Below are positions 33,456 through 44,313 of a DNA stretch of 64,000 bases, in pieces. Numbering within the stretch: the stretch's first letter is position 1; the number at the start of each line of letters is the position of its first letter. A model generated the notes under the pieces. The model worked only from the letters and a program-made list of their open reading frames with translations. It was not told the origin of the DNA and did not search any database. The DNA comes from Flammulina velutipes (lineage: Eukaryota; Basidiomycota; Agaricomycetes; Agaricales; Physalacriaceae), in NCBI GenBank assembly GCA_011800155.1, contig CM022374.1:2356001-2420000 (forward strand). The letters are read 5' to 3'. Position numbers and translations under genes: made by a program.

Positions 33456-34173
33456 GTTATACACGCATTATCACTTTCCTTTCCATTCTTCTTCGCTTCA
33501 GCATTCATTCATCTCTATCCACCTCACAATGTACAGCAAGTTATGTTATTTCATCTTCATCTGGGTGGCGTCGTAGCATACGGATTCTGGAATGAATAAT
33601 GGCAATATGCCAAAATGTGCCCTGTTGCAAAGTGCCGCGCGCGCGCGAGCCTTGCGCCTCAGCCCTTGATGATCAGTTTGTCAATGGTCGTCGATCTTCA
33701 CACTTGAAATAATGCAGAAAAATGGGCCCGCTTGGGGCCGTAATAACTCCGTACCTCCCAATGTGGCGGTAATTAACAGAATATTGCAAAATAAATTGCG
33801 TTGTGCAGGTTGCGTTGCGCTTGAACCTCTTTTCACACGAGTGTAGCTCGCTAAGAGATCAATCGATATATCGAAGATATGTCTTGCAATATCACGAAAA
33901 CAGGGTGGTGAGTACGAAATTTACGATTTACTGCTCGATTACTGTATCTAATATCTAGTGTGGCGCAGTCCTTATGCGATGCAACTTGTGAGGGATGCCC
34001 GAAATGTATCTTTCAAGCCTACATCAATTGGCAGTGCATGCGATTCAAAAGTATGAGATAGTAGTACAAGAAGTGGCTAACAGTCTAGCGTAATTAATCC
34101 ACCAACAGGCGCGGACGTTTAAATACCTACTATAATCTAGACAAGATGGAATCTTCAAAAGCGCCAACAGCCT
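33456..34173. other. Intergenic, convergent 3' ends
   Basis: 718 bases between the stop codons of the disordered protein (plus) and trehalase (minus). AT-rich with a short alternating GC run (GCGCGCGCGC near 33640). No coding sequence recognised. Confidence 0.5.
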
Positions 34174-36974
34174 CTACTGAGCGGGAAGGTTGAGCGCGTC
34201 CATAGCCAGACGCAGAGGATCCATGCCACCGCCAGTTCTGTCTGCACGGGCCTGAGACGCGGACGCAGAACCAAAGAACACCTCGGGGCTAGTGCATGCA
34301 GCGACCGCCCGACGCATGTGCGAAGTGAGGAAAGACAAGCCCACTTGGTACGCAGCTACAAACGCACGAATCAGCACTCCCTCTGCGCAGTCACACAGGA
34401 AAGGAAAACATACAGTTCATCCATCCAAACCCTTCCCTCGGCACCATCTTGAAGTCGATACCCTGATTACCATACTCTGCATCCACGAGATGCGAGAGCT
34501 TAACGGCGTCGAACTAGCACATACCATACGTGAGCGCCAATCGCCATTGGTGAAGAACGCGGACATACCTTCTCCGGGACTACTCCATTGAAATCCACAA
34601 AGGCCGTGGTCATCCTGAACAACGTCAGACATCCGATAGAACCAACAAAAGATGGAGCACTTACATGTAGAGGAATCTATAGGCCAATCGCTGCGCTTCT
34701 TCCAGACAGCCGTATCGCTCTAGTCCAACCCAAATCATGATCTGGTGAGGAGGCCTATATAAACCATCGTCAGTCAGACCTCATTCTTCCCGAAGAGCCA
34801 AAGAGCACATGCCATGCGTATCTGAAATGAAAAAGGACAACATCAGCAAGTGACCTCCCCACACGTAAAAGGACGGAACATACGGGTAGTCCCACTGTCT
34901 ATTAGGACGATCCAAAGAAATTTTTCCTCGCGATTCCTCTGTTCCCGACACCACACCACCCAACACCTCGAACTTCTTCAACGAATGCGTCCTACAGTCA
35001 GCCCGTCAGTACCAGCCTACGCAACAAAAGAGACGACACTTACACCAACTTCTTGCACTGCTCCTCACTCGCACATCCTGCCCAGAGAGCCCAGAACGCT
35101 GTAACACTCTCATAAAGAATCTGCTTCTCGGTGGCAGTATCATAATCAAAGTACAGGTTCTTGCTCTCGTTCCAGAGATACTTGTCTATCATCTCCTTGC
35201 GGAAAGCAGCGCGCTGGAACCACTCGTCACTCCTCTGTGCACGCCTCTTCGAACTTTCTCTCTTCGGATTGGCATATGCCGCCGGCGAAGGAGGGAAAGG
35301 CGCCAACGGGAAATCCTCCACCAGCTCCAACTCATCATCGAAGACCTCCCGAATCGCTGTTCCAATGTCGACCTCGTACTTGTACAACAGCGCCTGCAAG
35401 TCGATAGTCGCCAGGTTGGCGCACCGCTTCTCGAAACGGTATGTCGTGTCATGACCGGACTCACGAACAGCGCGGTCGTGCAGAAAGTATTCGTCCAACT
35501 TTGGCTCTTTCAAGCTGCCGTCATTATACTTCTCGCTAAACTCCAGGATCGACAACCCATGCTTCTCGGCGTACGGCTCCAGGATATGGGTGAAGTGAGA
35601 GGCTTCCGTCTCTGGTGGAATACCGAGGCCATCGGGCCTGAAACGGGAGAGGCCAGTCTTGGGGTCAATGCGCGGCTGAGCGACCCAAATAGTATGGTAC
35701 TCTTTGATGGCAGCCTGAATGGCGCGCTTGAGCCAATCCCGGTTAGCCTCGACGTCTGACTGATCTAGTTGGTTGTAGATTTGGAGGGCCATGTCGGTGA
35801 GGAAGGGCGGTTGTGTGCGACAGAGATAATAACTTCGGCTACCGTTCAAGATTTTGCCGTAGTGCGTGATCTCAAAGATGAAGTGCTCAACCATCCCCTG
35901 TGCCATGGAGATCTGACCATCCACCAGAAGACCGAGACTGATGAAGTAGGAATCCCAGTTGTATAACTGGAAGGAAAACCATGAGTAAATGACAGATAGA
36001 TATGAGTGACGCATACCTCGTTGAACCGAGCCCCGGGGACGACAAAAGGTATTCCCTTCAATGTCTTTCCACCTTTTCCATCGTCAACCTCATTCATGGC
36101 CAGGGCAAGGAGGCCCGGCTTGTTGTTCAAACTCTTGACAAAGACAGGATCATCAGGCTTCTTGGGAAGGACCTGGACGTCGAGGTTCATGTGAGGCTTG
36201 TCTTTGGCGACTTGACGATAGTACTCGGCCATACGAGTCTCGCCGTAGGGTACGTAGATCCGAGGTTGGATCTTTCCCGTGCGGTTCTTTGGGTCGGCGG
36301 TGATGATTTCGAGACCGTCACCGTCAATGCGACGCGTTAGGGAGTGCCAGAAGGAGTGCTTGATCATGCGAGACAGGCGGTCGACTGGGTTCTCCGTCAG
36401 GCGGCGCTCATCGAGGACGATTCTCTTGCGGTTGTGGTCGCGCGCGAGGGCGAGCTCTTGCAAGAGGTTAGACAGCATGTACGTGCCCTAGAGGTCATTC
36501 AGCAGAAGACGGGATGCAAAGCCCGGAGAACGCACGCGTATGTCAAAGGTTTTGAAACCGTTGCTCGTCGCGGTGCCCAAGGACATCATCTTGGGACCAG
36601 CATCGGTGACACTAATTTGGAAGTCGCCGTCTGTGTCCTCCTGTTCTAAGACAATGCGAATAGTCTCTTCAACGTCGATGAGGAAACGCCTTGGTCCAGA
36701 GACATTCTTCTCGTCATGGGACATTCGACGTGGACGGAGATGCCAGTCCTCCTCAAAGGCAGGGGCCTTCTTGGGCTTGTAGTGATGAATGTGCGACTGA
36801 AAGACGGCCAAGTCAATGGGGACCGCAAAGAACAAAGAGCCGACATACGTGACTATAGGTCCTTGACCTTGAGTATGACTCGGCGCCGCCATAGTAGAGA
36901 GATGCGTCCGAGTTTACAGGCGCATGTTCATCGACGAAATTGACGTTTGGCGGATGGTTGACAGCTGGAGCCAT
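34174..36974 (-). CDS. NTH1: Neutral trehalase (GH37), calcium/14-3-3 regulated type
   Basis: Cytosolic enzyme hydrolysing trehalose to glucose after stress or at germination. The spliced N-terminus ([16 protein letters not shown] to SRSRTYSH) joins over a 52-nt intron to [18 protein letters not shown]. Basic Ser/Thr sites RSRTYS and RPRRMSHDE match the PKA / 14-3-3 region of neutral trehalases. A calcium-binding loop follows ([18 protein letters not shown]). The GH37 catalytic domain shows signature 1 [15 protein letters not shown] and signature 2 QWDYPYGWAPHQ, with [14 protein letters not shown] before it. The end is [12 protein letters not shown]. The start at 36974 was chosen because it opens the frame with the phosphosites. 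An alternative ATG at 36892 reads through the first intron ([13 protein letters not shown]) and looks wrong. Introns include GTAAGTG..TGTAG between KKLV and THSLKKFE. About 745 residues, as expected. Confidence 0.93.
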
Positions 36975-37758
36975 GCAGAAGATGAAAGTAAGAGGGAAAG
37001 GATGAAAGTGTGGGGTAAGCTAAGCCTAAATGTTGGTTGCCCGCCGAATTGATGCCGTCCGTGATTGGTAGTCTGTAATAATAATCCCCGTCAGCAACGC
37101 CCGTCGCGCTGGCGGAACACCCACCTCGTCGTCGTCGTCGTCAACGATTATAAAAATCCACAATGACGTAAGTGCGCGAATTTCCCAATGGCCGCTCTTA
37201 AGCTGCTCGCGCTCTTTATACCCTCCACCGAGCTATCTTTATGTATTCACGTTCATTCATCAAGGCTGCCGTCATTTTCATCCATCGTTCATTTTGTCCT
37301 CTTTGGGGACTATAATCCCTCGGTTATCACTCTCGCACAGCCCAAGGTACTCGAACAGTCGCAGAACAGCCCAAGAACGTAAAGATAAACGTGTTGGAAT
37401 GTTCCTACCATTCAATATACAAAGGTAGCCCAGTCCGTGGCATGTGGATCATCCTGCAATGGATCAAGAATCCACTACTAAATGAAAGGGCCCATCGGCT
37501 CCGCCCTACCAATCCGAATCCTCCCTCTATAAACTTGCCTCAATGGGTGGCTAGCAGGTAACGTAGAAGCCTTTCCTGTCGCCCCACGAGTTACCCGCAC
37601 AATCCAAGGCGAGTCGAGGCAGAGATGAGCCATCTGCATCAGCCATGCAAGCCGCCAAAACGTACGCCCTGTGTCAATAACGCAAGTCGTTCTAGATTGT
37701 GTCGGTCGAGGAGCAACATGATCGCATTACAGGTGAATACATTTTTCCAGAGATTAAT
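36975..37758. other. Intergenic: trehalase promoter and eIF6 3' flank
   Basis: 784 bases upstream of trehalase and downstream of the eIF6 stop codon. Contains a short (GTC)n run at about 37127-37142. No supported gene. The frame at 37625-38005 lies mostly over the antisense of eIF6. Confidence 0.5.
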
Positions 37759-38715
37759 CTATGCCCAGTTGTCGATGAGAGAGTCGCGCATCTCACCGAT
37801 AACTGCTGTCGAGTCGTGCCCTTGTAATTCTAAAATAGAGAATAAGGGACCAATAGAAGAAAGACAGGATAGGTACGCACTGAATGTGGCTTCTATCACA
37901 CTAATCTCCGTAGCTGTCGTCTCAAGGCCAGTAAACGCACACCAATCATTCACGACGAGTCCAGCTCCTAATACATCGGAACCACGATTGACCGTGCCAG
38001 CCTAAATCCAACTTTTAAATCCAAGAAAAATGACAGCACCGGGACAGACGTACCACCAGTGGAATCTGCAACAAGCTACTCAGTTCGTCCTGATCTTGTA
38101 TACTCGTCTTCGGGTGAACCAGTCCTCCCTGGTTGGTGATCGCACAATAACTGCCCACCAAGACGTTATCGGCAATAGTCTGCCTAAAGACTTCCACCTT
38201 TAGGACGTCTGCGATGATCTCTTCCGTTTCCCGGTCAATGTCTGGGTGGACGAGGGCGACATAGTCGTTGCACGCGATGACATTTCCGAGAGCTGATAGA
38301 CGTTCTTCTACTCGTTGAATGGCGACAGCGTCGGGGAGCGCATTACGCAGATGCTGCAATTCCTGGTCGGTGGTGGAACTGGGTACTAGCAGACCATGTC
38401 TGTTTCCTATGGAAGGATGAAAGGTCAAAAAAACTTTTAGCGATCGATGAAAATAATTAGCTAACGCACCTGCAGTCAATCGTCCAATTATCCGTGTGCC
38501 ACCTATGCTAGTGTGTACGATGGGGATTACATCGCCTAGTTCACTCTCGAATGCGGAGTAGAAGTTGGTACTGCCTTGGATGGCGGCGAGACAGTAGCTG
38601 TTTGTAAGTTTGGCGAAAACGCCGATGTCGCTAGAATTCTCGAATTGGATGCCTAAATGTCTAGGGATGTTAGAGGGTATTTTTCAGCCCGTATTGGATG
38701 CGCACGGGTAGCCAT
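37759..38715 (-). CDS. TIF6: Eukaryotic translation initiation factor 6 (ribosome anti-association factor)
   Basis: Binds the 60S subunit in the nucleolus and cytoplasm, needed for 60S biogenesis and preventing early joining to 40S. The first exon is only 10 nt (ATGGCTACCC). A GTGCGC..TTTAG intron leads to [20 protein letters not shown]. Later blocks are [80 protein letters not shown] and [20 protein letters not shown]. The last exons carry [20 protein letters not shown] and [10 protein letters not shown]. The fivefold pentein repeat layout and length near 245 residues match eIF6 exactly. Head-to-head with the MidA methyltransferase gene over 184 bp, so a shared promoter is likely. High conservation makes this one of the safest calls here. 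Confidence 0.95.
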
Positions 38716-38899
38716 AGTGAGAGGGAGGGCGATTTAGAGAGTACGATTTAATACGATTTAGAGGTGTGACGAAAAGGTATCAAGCCAAGCACAGGGGTAT
38801 ACGAATTCGGTTGTAGGGTTGATCAATCAAAAACCTTCGTTTTTATACCGCATTCGGTTCCGTTCTCTCCATCACATCGACTCGCCTTGACTCGTCTAC
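38716..38899. promoter_or_regulatory. Short divergent promoter TIF6 / MidA methyltransferase
   Basis: Only 184 bases separate the two start codons, so the two genes very likely share a bidirectional promoter. A TTTATAC stretch lies near 38851 on the plus side. Confidence 0.6.
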
Positions 38900-40371
38900 A
38901 TGCTCCGAATACCTCGCCGGGCTCTAGCATTGCCTTTCAGAAATGTGCGGTTTAATTCAAGCGTACCCGCAGTAACAAAAATAGAGAAACTCATCCTGGA
39001 TGGTATCAAAGTAAGCCATACTCCATTTCCCTCCGTATCCAAGCTCATTTCTTTACAGGCAGTAGGACCACTTTCATTCTCGCAGTACATGCAACTATGT
39101 CTTTCCCATCCGACAGAGGGCTACTACATGAGTGCAACGAAAGCGGTCATTGGTAAACGCGGAGACTTCATCACCAGCCCAGAAATTAGCCAAATGTTCG
39201 GCGAGGTGTGCGTTATTCCCACTCAACGGAATCTGTGAGATAACGAACCGCAGAAAAGCTCATAGGTGTATGGTTCTCTTTGCAGTGGCTGAATGAGGGA
39301 CACTCTTCGCCGATCCGTGTTGTAGAACTTGGTCCTGGGAGGGGCACGCTAATGGAGGATGTCTTACGAGTACGTGTATTGCATTAATATCTACCGCGTC
39401 TTATACTCTTAAAGGTCCTCCGCCAACTAACTCCTTCGGACACAAAAATTGAACGTGTCCACCTAGTCGAGAACAGTCCTATAATGCGGGAATTACAAGA
39501 ACAGGCTTTAGCGGGAGGCAACTGGGATCTCGTATGGAACGATGCGGTAGAAGAAATTGAGCCCTCTTCCAATTTTACTATGGTCATAGCCCACGAATTC
39601 TTTGACGCTCTGCCTATCAATGTTCTCGAGGTCCGTCTGCATTCTCTCTTTCATTATTGCTTCTGAAATTTTCAACAGCGTAGAGAAACAGGGTGGCATG
39701 AAGTAAAAATCGATGCTGAGACGACGGAGGAAGCTTACCCTCGTCTTCGACGCGTTCTTTCTCCTGCTCCGACCCCGATATCCACTGTCCTTGCCGCGTC
39801 CTCACCGCGGTTTGAATCACTACCCGAGGGCTCACATCTCGAAGTATCACAGACATCATTTAGGACTGCACATTCCATCGGTAAACTGCTGGGATCATCA
39901 GGATGTGCGCTCATCGTGGATTATGGAGCGGACAAGCCTTTTGGAAACTCTTTCCGGGTTTGTATCTTCCACCTCTCCTTTGCTGCCATCTCTGACTCAC
40001 TACTCTAGGCATTCAAAGCTCACCAAATAGTGGACGTGTTTGAGACTCCGGGGCAATGTGATTTGACGGCTAATGTGGACTTTGGATATCTCAAGGAAGC
40101 GATGCAAGATCTTCCTGTTGTGGTGTCTGGCCCTGTTTCTCAGGGAGACTTCCTGTTATCCATGGGCATTCAAGTACGACTGGAGGCCTTGATAGATGCT
40201 TACAGCCCGGACGACAGTCCGGAGGGGAAGAGGGGACTCCTCGAAGCGGCTGCGAGACTTGTTCATCCCGCTGGGATGGGCAAGCAATACCAGGTATTGG
40301 GGATAACGACCGGGAAGGGAAATGTCTACCCGTTTGAAATCATCGCAAAGAATGGGAAAGAGACAAAATAG
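38900..40371 (+). CDS. NDUFAF7: MidA/NDUFAF7-type protein arginine methyltransferase, mitochondrial
   Basis: SAM-dependent methyltransferase of the MidA family. The animal member methylates an arginine of the complex I subunit NDUFS2 during assembly. The start MLRIPRRALALPFRNVRFNS is a mitochondrial presequence. Family blocks are GPLSFSQYMQLCLSHPTEGY, GKRGDFITSPEISQMFGE followed after an intron by LIGVWFSLQW, the SAM loop VVELGPGRGTLMEDVL, VHLVENSPIMRE, VIAHEFFDALPINVLE, GWHEVKIDAETTEEA, GCALIVDYGADKPFG and VDVFETPGQCDLTANVDFGY. The end is VYPFEIIAKNGKETK. Acceptors were chosen to keep these blocks, in particular GAAAAG|CTCATA before LIGVWF. About 400 residues with all SAM-binding motifs present. 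Expected to be active in the matrix. Confidence 0.9.
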
Positions 40372-41232
40372 ATTTCCTGGGTTATGTACGTCTTTTACAA
40401 TCGTTTTCTCAGAAGGTGGAATTATCTGCATATCTTATATCCACTCAATTTTTTCAGTTGCCAAATCTAGTCTTCCAACTTCAACCATACTATTGAGACG
40501 CAGTTAACGGCGTTGACCCTCCCCTGTGCCATCCCATCGAGCGTAGCGTTTCAACGAAAGTTCCCAATTGAGCAACCTCTATGCCCTTCACTCTGTTTAA
40601 ATTTGACTGATTTTAACCGTAAACTCCAACAGCCGGATTTCTCCGGACTTCTTCTGTCTCTAGCGTTCACTGTTCAATTACCCCCAGTCTCTTTCTTCAG
40701 TTTCTCAAATAGGGATCCCGACCTTGAATCAAGCGTTCAACGTTCAACGTTCAACTTCCTATCGTACCAACGCGTGTGTGTGCCTCTGACTTAGACTCCG
40801 AATCGAAGACGACGGCAGATTTTCTGACTCTGGCTTCTCCGATATGGCTGTGAAACTCGGAGTGTATTCGTGCAATCTCTCGAGAAGGTCGCCCAAGAAA
40901 AAGTATTTGACGTAGTTGTGGAAAAGGCCCATACGTGGGCCATATTGAAGCTCAACGGAGATGATTCGTGCGTTGTCTTGTTCATACAGCTTCTATGTAC
41001 TCACAGGCGGTTACATTTGCGTAGTCGAACGGCAAATCATATTCAACAACTTCTTCCAAGCTTGTCGACATGGGTTTCTGGACGAACCAAAAAGGACGAA
41101 ACGCATTTAAGCTCCCACGCAGAACGCCAGAATACTGAGGAGACTGTTCATCCTCTCCTCTGACGTACGAGCTAGCGTGTGCGAACTCGGCGTCAATGTC
41201 CATATGATCACCCTTGTCTTCTTCTTTCCACG
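40372..41232. other. 861-bp stretch with unresolved coding signal
   Basis: Upstream of the TPR gene. On the minus strand, 40790-41000 contains an uninterrupted, protein-like frame (ELQYGPRMGLFHNYVKYF.., LGDLLERLHEY) and 41000-41203 another frame with an ATG at 41203 (MDIDAEFAHASSYVRG). The two cannot be joined by an intron of usual length. A short direct repeat, three copies of CGTTCAA, lies at 40734-40754. No gene is called. Confidence 0.4.
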
Positions 41233-43342
41233 ATGAGCCGCCTCACTGCTGATGAACTGAAGGCTCAAGGAAATGCGATGTTCGCAAGGAAAGACTTTGC
41301 AACTGCTATCGTCAAATTCTCAAAAGCCATCGCTCTCGGTGATCCAGACAATAGGCTGAACGCTATTTTGTACGCAAACCGTTCAGCTTGTCAAAAAGGG
41401 ATGAAGCGGTATGCACAATCGTCCACGATCCTTACTTTCGTCGACTGTCTTCTAGGTATACAGAGGCACTTTCTGACGCAGTCAAGGTGAAGACACTCGT
41501 CGATCAGACGATCCTGTTGAAATAAACATATTGAGATGCCAGGCAACTGAAATAGACCCATCCTACACAAAAGGTTGGGGAAGAGCGGGGGATGCGTATA
41601 GCGTCAGTTCCCCTTTCCTTCGATTTACGAGCACTAATCATTTACCCGTACTTAGATTCTCAAAGAGTATGGAAACAGTATTGACGCCTTTCAAAAGGCT
41701 ATCGATTCCTTGCCTCAATCCAATCTTTCTGACGCAGAACTGGCACTCAAGACTCAATATGAAGTTACCATGTCCCGCAATAAAGCAATTCTCGATAAGC
41801 CTTCGACTCGGATGCCTCAGACAGCTACTCCCCATAACGCAACCGACACGATGCCATGGCATGTGGCGTCTAGCATGATACCAATGTTGATAAGAAAACA
41901 ACACCAAGACAGCTCGGTGAGTGTGCCCCACATATGATTCGAGATGAGTTTGAATCAGAAAATAGGCATGGAGTTTGCACGCGGCACATATCGTGAGTAT
42001 CGTCTAGTGTGATGATAACCTCCGTATCAATGATTCGTTGTAGGAATTCAAGCAGGGCGTATCCCAGATGAAGACGATTCAGAATGTTAATGATTCTATT
42101 ACAGGTCACGCGGGTGTATGTTTTCAACACTACCTAAGCAACCGGCTGACTGGCTATGCAGGTTCTTCAGAACCTCGTTGAAGCGCTGATCTTAAACGAG
42201 CGAATCTTCCATATCGACATCCCGAACTGGCTTGATCTCTTTAACAAACAAAGTGTGTTTCTTCAATGCCAGGTATATTCAAGTCTGACACTTGCAGTGG
42301 TGTTTGAGAAGAATTTTTATAATCCATGGCCTGCCTCCGTGGGCCCATCCAGGATTATCGAGGAGGCGCCTAAGAGAGTAGCTGAAGAAGGTTGGAAGCC
42401 CGTTCGGATGGCACTCAACATGACCGTACGGTACGCCTCAGGCTAGACCACTTTGGCCAGTTCTATTACTGACCTACACCCATAAGATTCTGGATCATGA
42501 AGGCTTTTCTCGCAGGGACTATTACCGATGATCATGAGCGCGAAGTTGAACTTCTTCGAAATGCTGTGACTGTGCTGACATGGGGAAGACGTGAATGGGC
42601 AGACGTTCATAGGACGAACAGAGGTGCTATCTTCGACTTTACTTTTGTGTCGTCAGTGAGAAGGTTATATTTGAAGGGTATCTTGGAGGTCAGCATTTGT
42701 TAATTACACTGAATTGACCCAGTAACCCTTTGGTAGACCTGTGCTCCTAATGCTGAGCGGCGCGAGGAGATGCTGGCACTATTGGCTACAGAGGCGAGGG
42801 AGTTGATCGCGGATGTCAGTGCAGTTAGAATTGCTGTCGACACAGACATCACATTTGTTTGGTCCTTCTACCGGAACTGCGAAGGGACGGCTCATGCGTA
42901 AGTTCGTTTATCTTTCACGCTACCTGGTTGAAATACAATTCTACACCAGTTCATTGGGGTACTACTACGTTCAGAAAGCCCTCCAAACGCCGTCTGAATC
43001 AATGCAATATCTACGGAAAGCAGCAGACCATTATCTTCAGGCGGCAAATGGCTACGCGTCGGATGACGAGAACCACACATGTGAGCGTTTCGTTACAACT
43101 GCGCTTCATAAGGTCCTCATTTCATACCCCGCTGCTTAGGGTACCTGCACTGTGCGTTGGAGTATTTAGATGCAATTCGAGCCCCCCAAAGTGAGCAATT
43201 AGAGATCGTTCTCAGGCTGAAGGAAGCGCTGCCGAGGATGAGGCGGATATGGTGCCCAAACGTAACATTGAGAAAGGAGACAAGAGAGAGGGCGTACGCC
43301 GCAGATTTAAAGCGCGAAGCGACTTTGAAGAGGCGTGCATAA
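41233..43342 (+). CDS. TPR co-chaperone-like protein, basidiomycete-expanded family
   Basis: Starts with three tetratricopeptide-like units: MSRLTADELKAQGNAMFARK, LNAILYANRSACQKGMKRYT with EALSDAVKATEIDPSYTKGW, and ILKEYGNSIDAFQKAIDSLP. A long helical part follows that is typical of a family found in Agaricomycetes: MPWHVASSMIPMLIRKQHQD, VLQNLVEALILNERIFHIDI, VGPSRIIEEAPKRVAEEGW, MALNMTVRFWIMKAFLAGTI, AVTVLTWGRREWADVHRTNR and, at the end, VLRLKEALPRMRRIWCPNVT. Around ten introns were needed, and several edges in the middle (41930-42160) are uncertain. About 540 residues. No membrane segment. The TPR part could bind C-terminal EEVD peptides of chaperones, but the contact residues were not checked, so the partner is unknown. 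The start at 41233 has context CCACGATGAG; an in-frame ATG at 41179 is less likely. Confidence 0.78.
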
Positions 43343-43470
43343 TTCATCAGAAGCATATCTATCTATACATAGCACCTAAATATACTTGCACAGATGAACC
43401 CAGAGACATGGGGAAGAAAAGAAAAGTATCCGGTTACATAGAGAGGGAGTACATAGACATAAAGCAGCAT

Positions 43471-44313
43471 TTAATAGTCCCAATGGCTTTTGAATGGAGG
43501 TAACTTCTTGGACAAATAGTCAATCTCTTCCCCAAATCGATCGGCGGCAATGGACATTCCGGCGTTAGAAATATCGTAAATGAGAGAGGCCAACATGGCT
43601 AGGGAGCGAGGGAGCGACAAGAATGCGATGCGTAGTTGGCGTTGACGTTTCACAGAGACAGACACGGTAGGTTCTGATTTTGATGAGTGCAGTCGAACAG
43701 AGAAAAAGAGAAACGAACCGGTCACTTTTATACATCCCTCTGCGTCACACAAAATATCGACGTTGGTAGGAATGAGAACTACACTCCGTCTTACGTTCGT
43801 GATGCGAGGGTGCAGAATATCGTCTTCCGGCCGCACCAACTGTATGAACGTGAGTTTCTATATTACACTGGACGAATTTGATCGCGTACCGCGCATGTTT
43901 CTAGCCCCCAGTGCTTATAGACTGACGACATTTCCAACTCGCAGGAGGCGTTGAGGGGGAAATCATGTTCCATGCACGGCTTTCGCAGAGCAGATAGGTA
44001 CCGGATATGAGTGTAGAAAAGCACAGTGACGTGTCTGCGGGGGGTTAGATGTGGAAAAGTAAGAATGTGGTATAGCATGCCCTATTGGTGCACGTCTGAG
44101 ACGGGCAGGATTTCGCTTGAGGGGTCCTGCGGATGCCTGGAACGTTTCCTTGTGTTCCTCTGGTGATTTGACGAACAGATAGCAGTTTGCAACGATCTGT
44201 TCCTTCAGATAGTCAATATCCCGACGCTGAATGTCAAAGAGACCCATAATAAAGATAATAATCAGGTAGAAGCATATTGCCCAGAGGGCAAGCGAGAGTA
44301 ATATGAGCAGCAT
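43471..44313 (-). CDS. Possible multi-exon protein with N-terminal membrane anchor, unresolved
   Basis: Two protein-like blocks lie on the minus strand. The upstream one (ATG at 44313) begins with a strong hydrophobic helix, MLLILLSLALWAICFYLIII, followed by FDIQRRDIDYLKEQIVANCY and a basic tail. The downstream block reads LVRPEDDILHPRITNV and RSVVLIPTNVDILCDAEGC, and after a plausible 46-nt intron (GTTCGT..TCAG) TEPTVSVSVKRQRQLRIAFL, ending GEEIDYLSKKLPPFKSHWDY. The connection between the two (43860-44100) was not solved: each candidate intron shifts into a stop. They may be one gene with an unusual intron, two small genes, or a decaying gene. No family recognised, and neighbours give no clue. 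Confidence 0.35.

Noticed and set aside
33639..33650. Alternating GC run
   Set aside because: A short simple repeat in a 3' intergenic region with no other signal.
40734..40754. Three tandem copies of CGTTCAA
   Set aside because: Too short and local to mean more than chance slippage; no second array seen.
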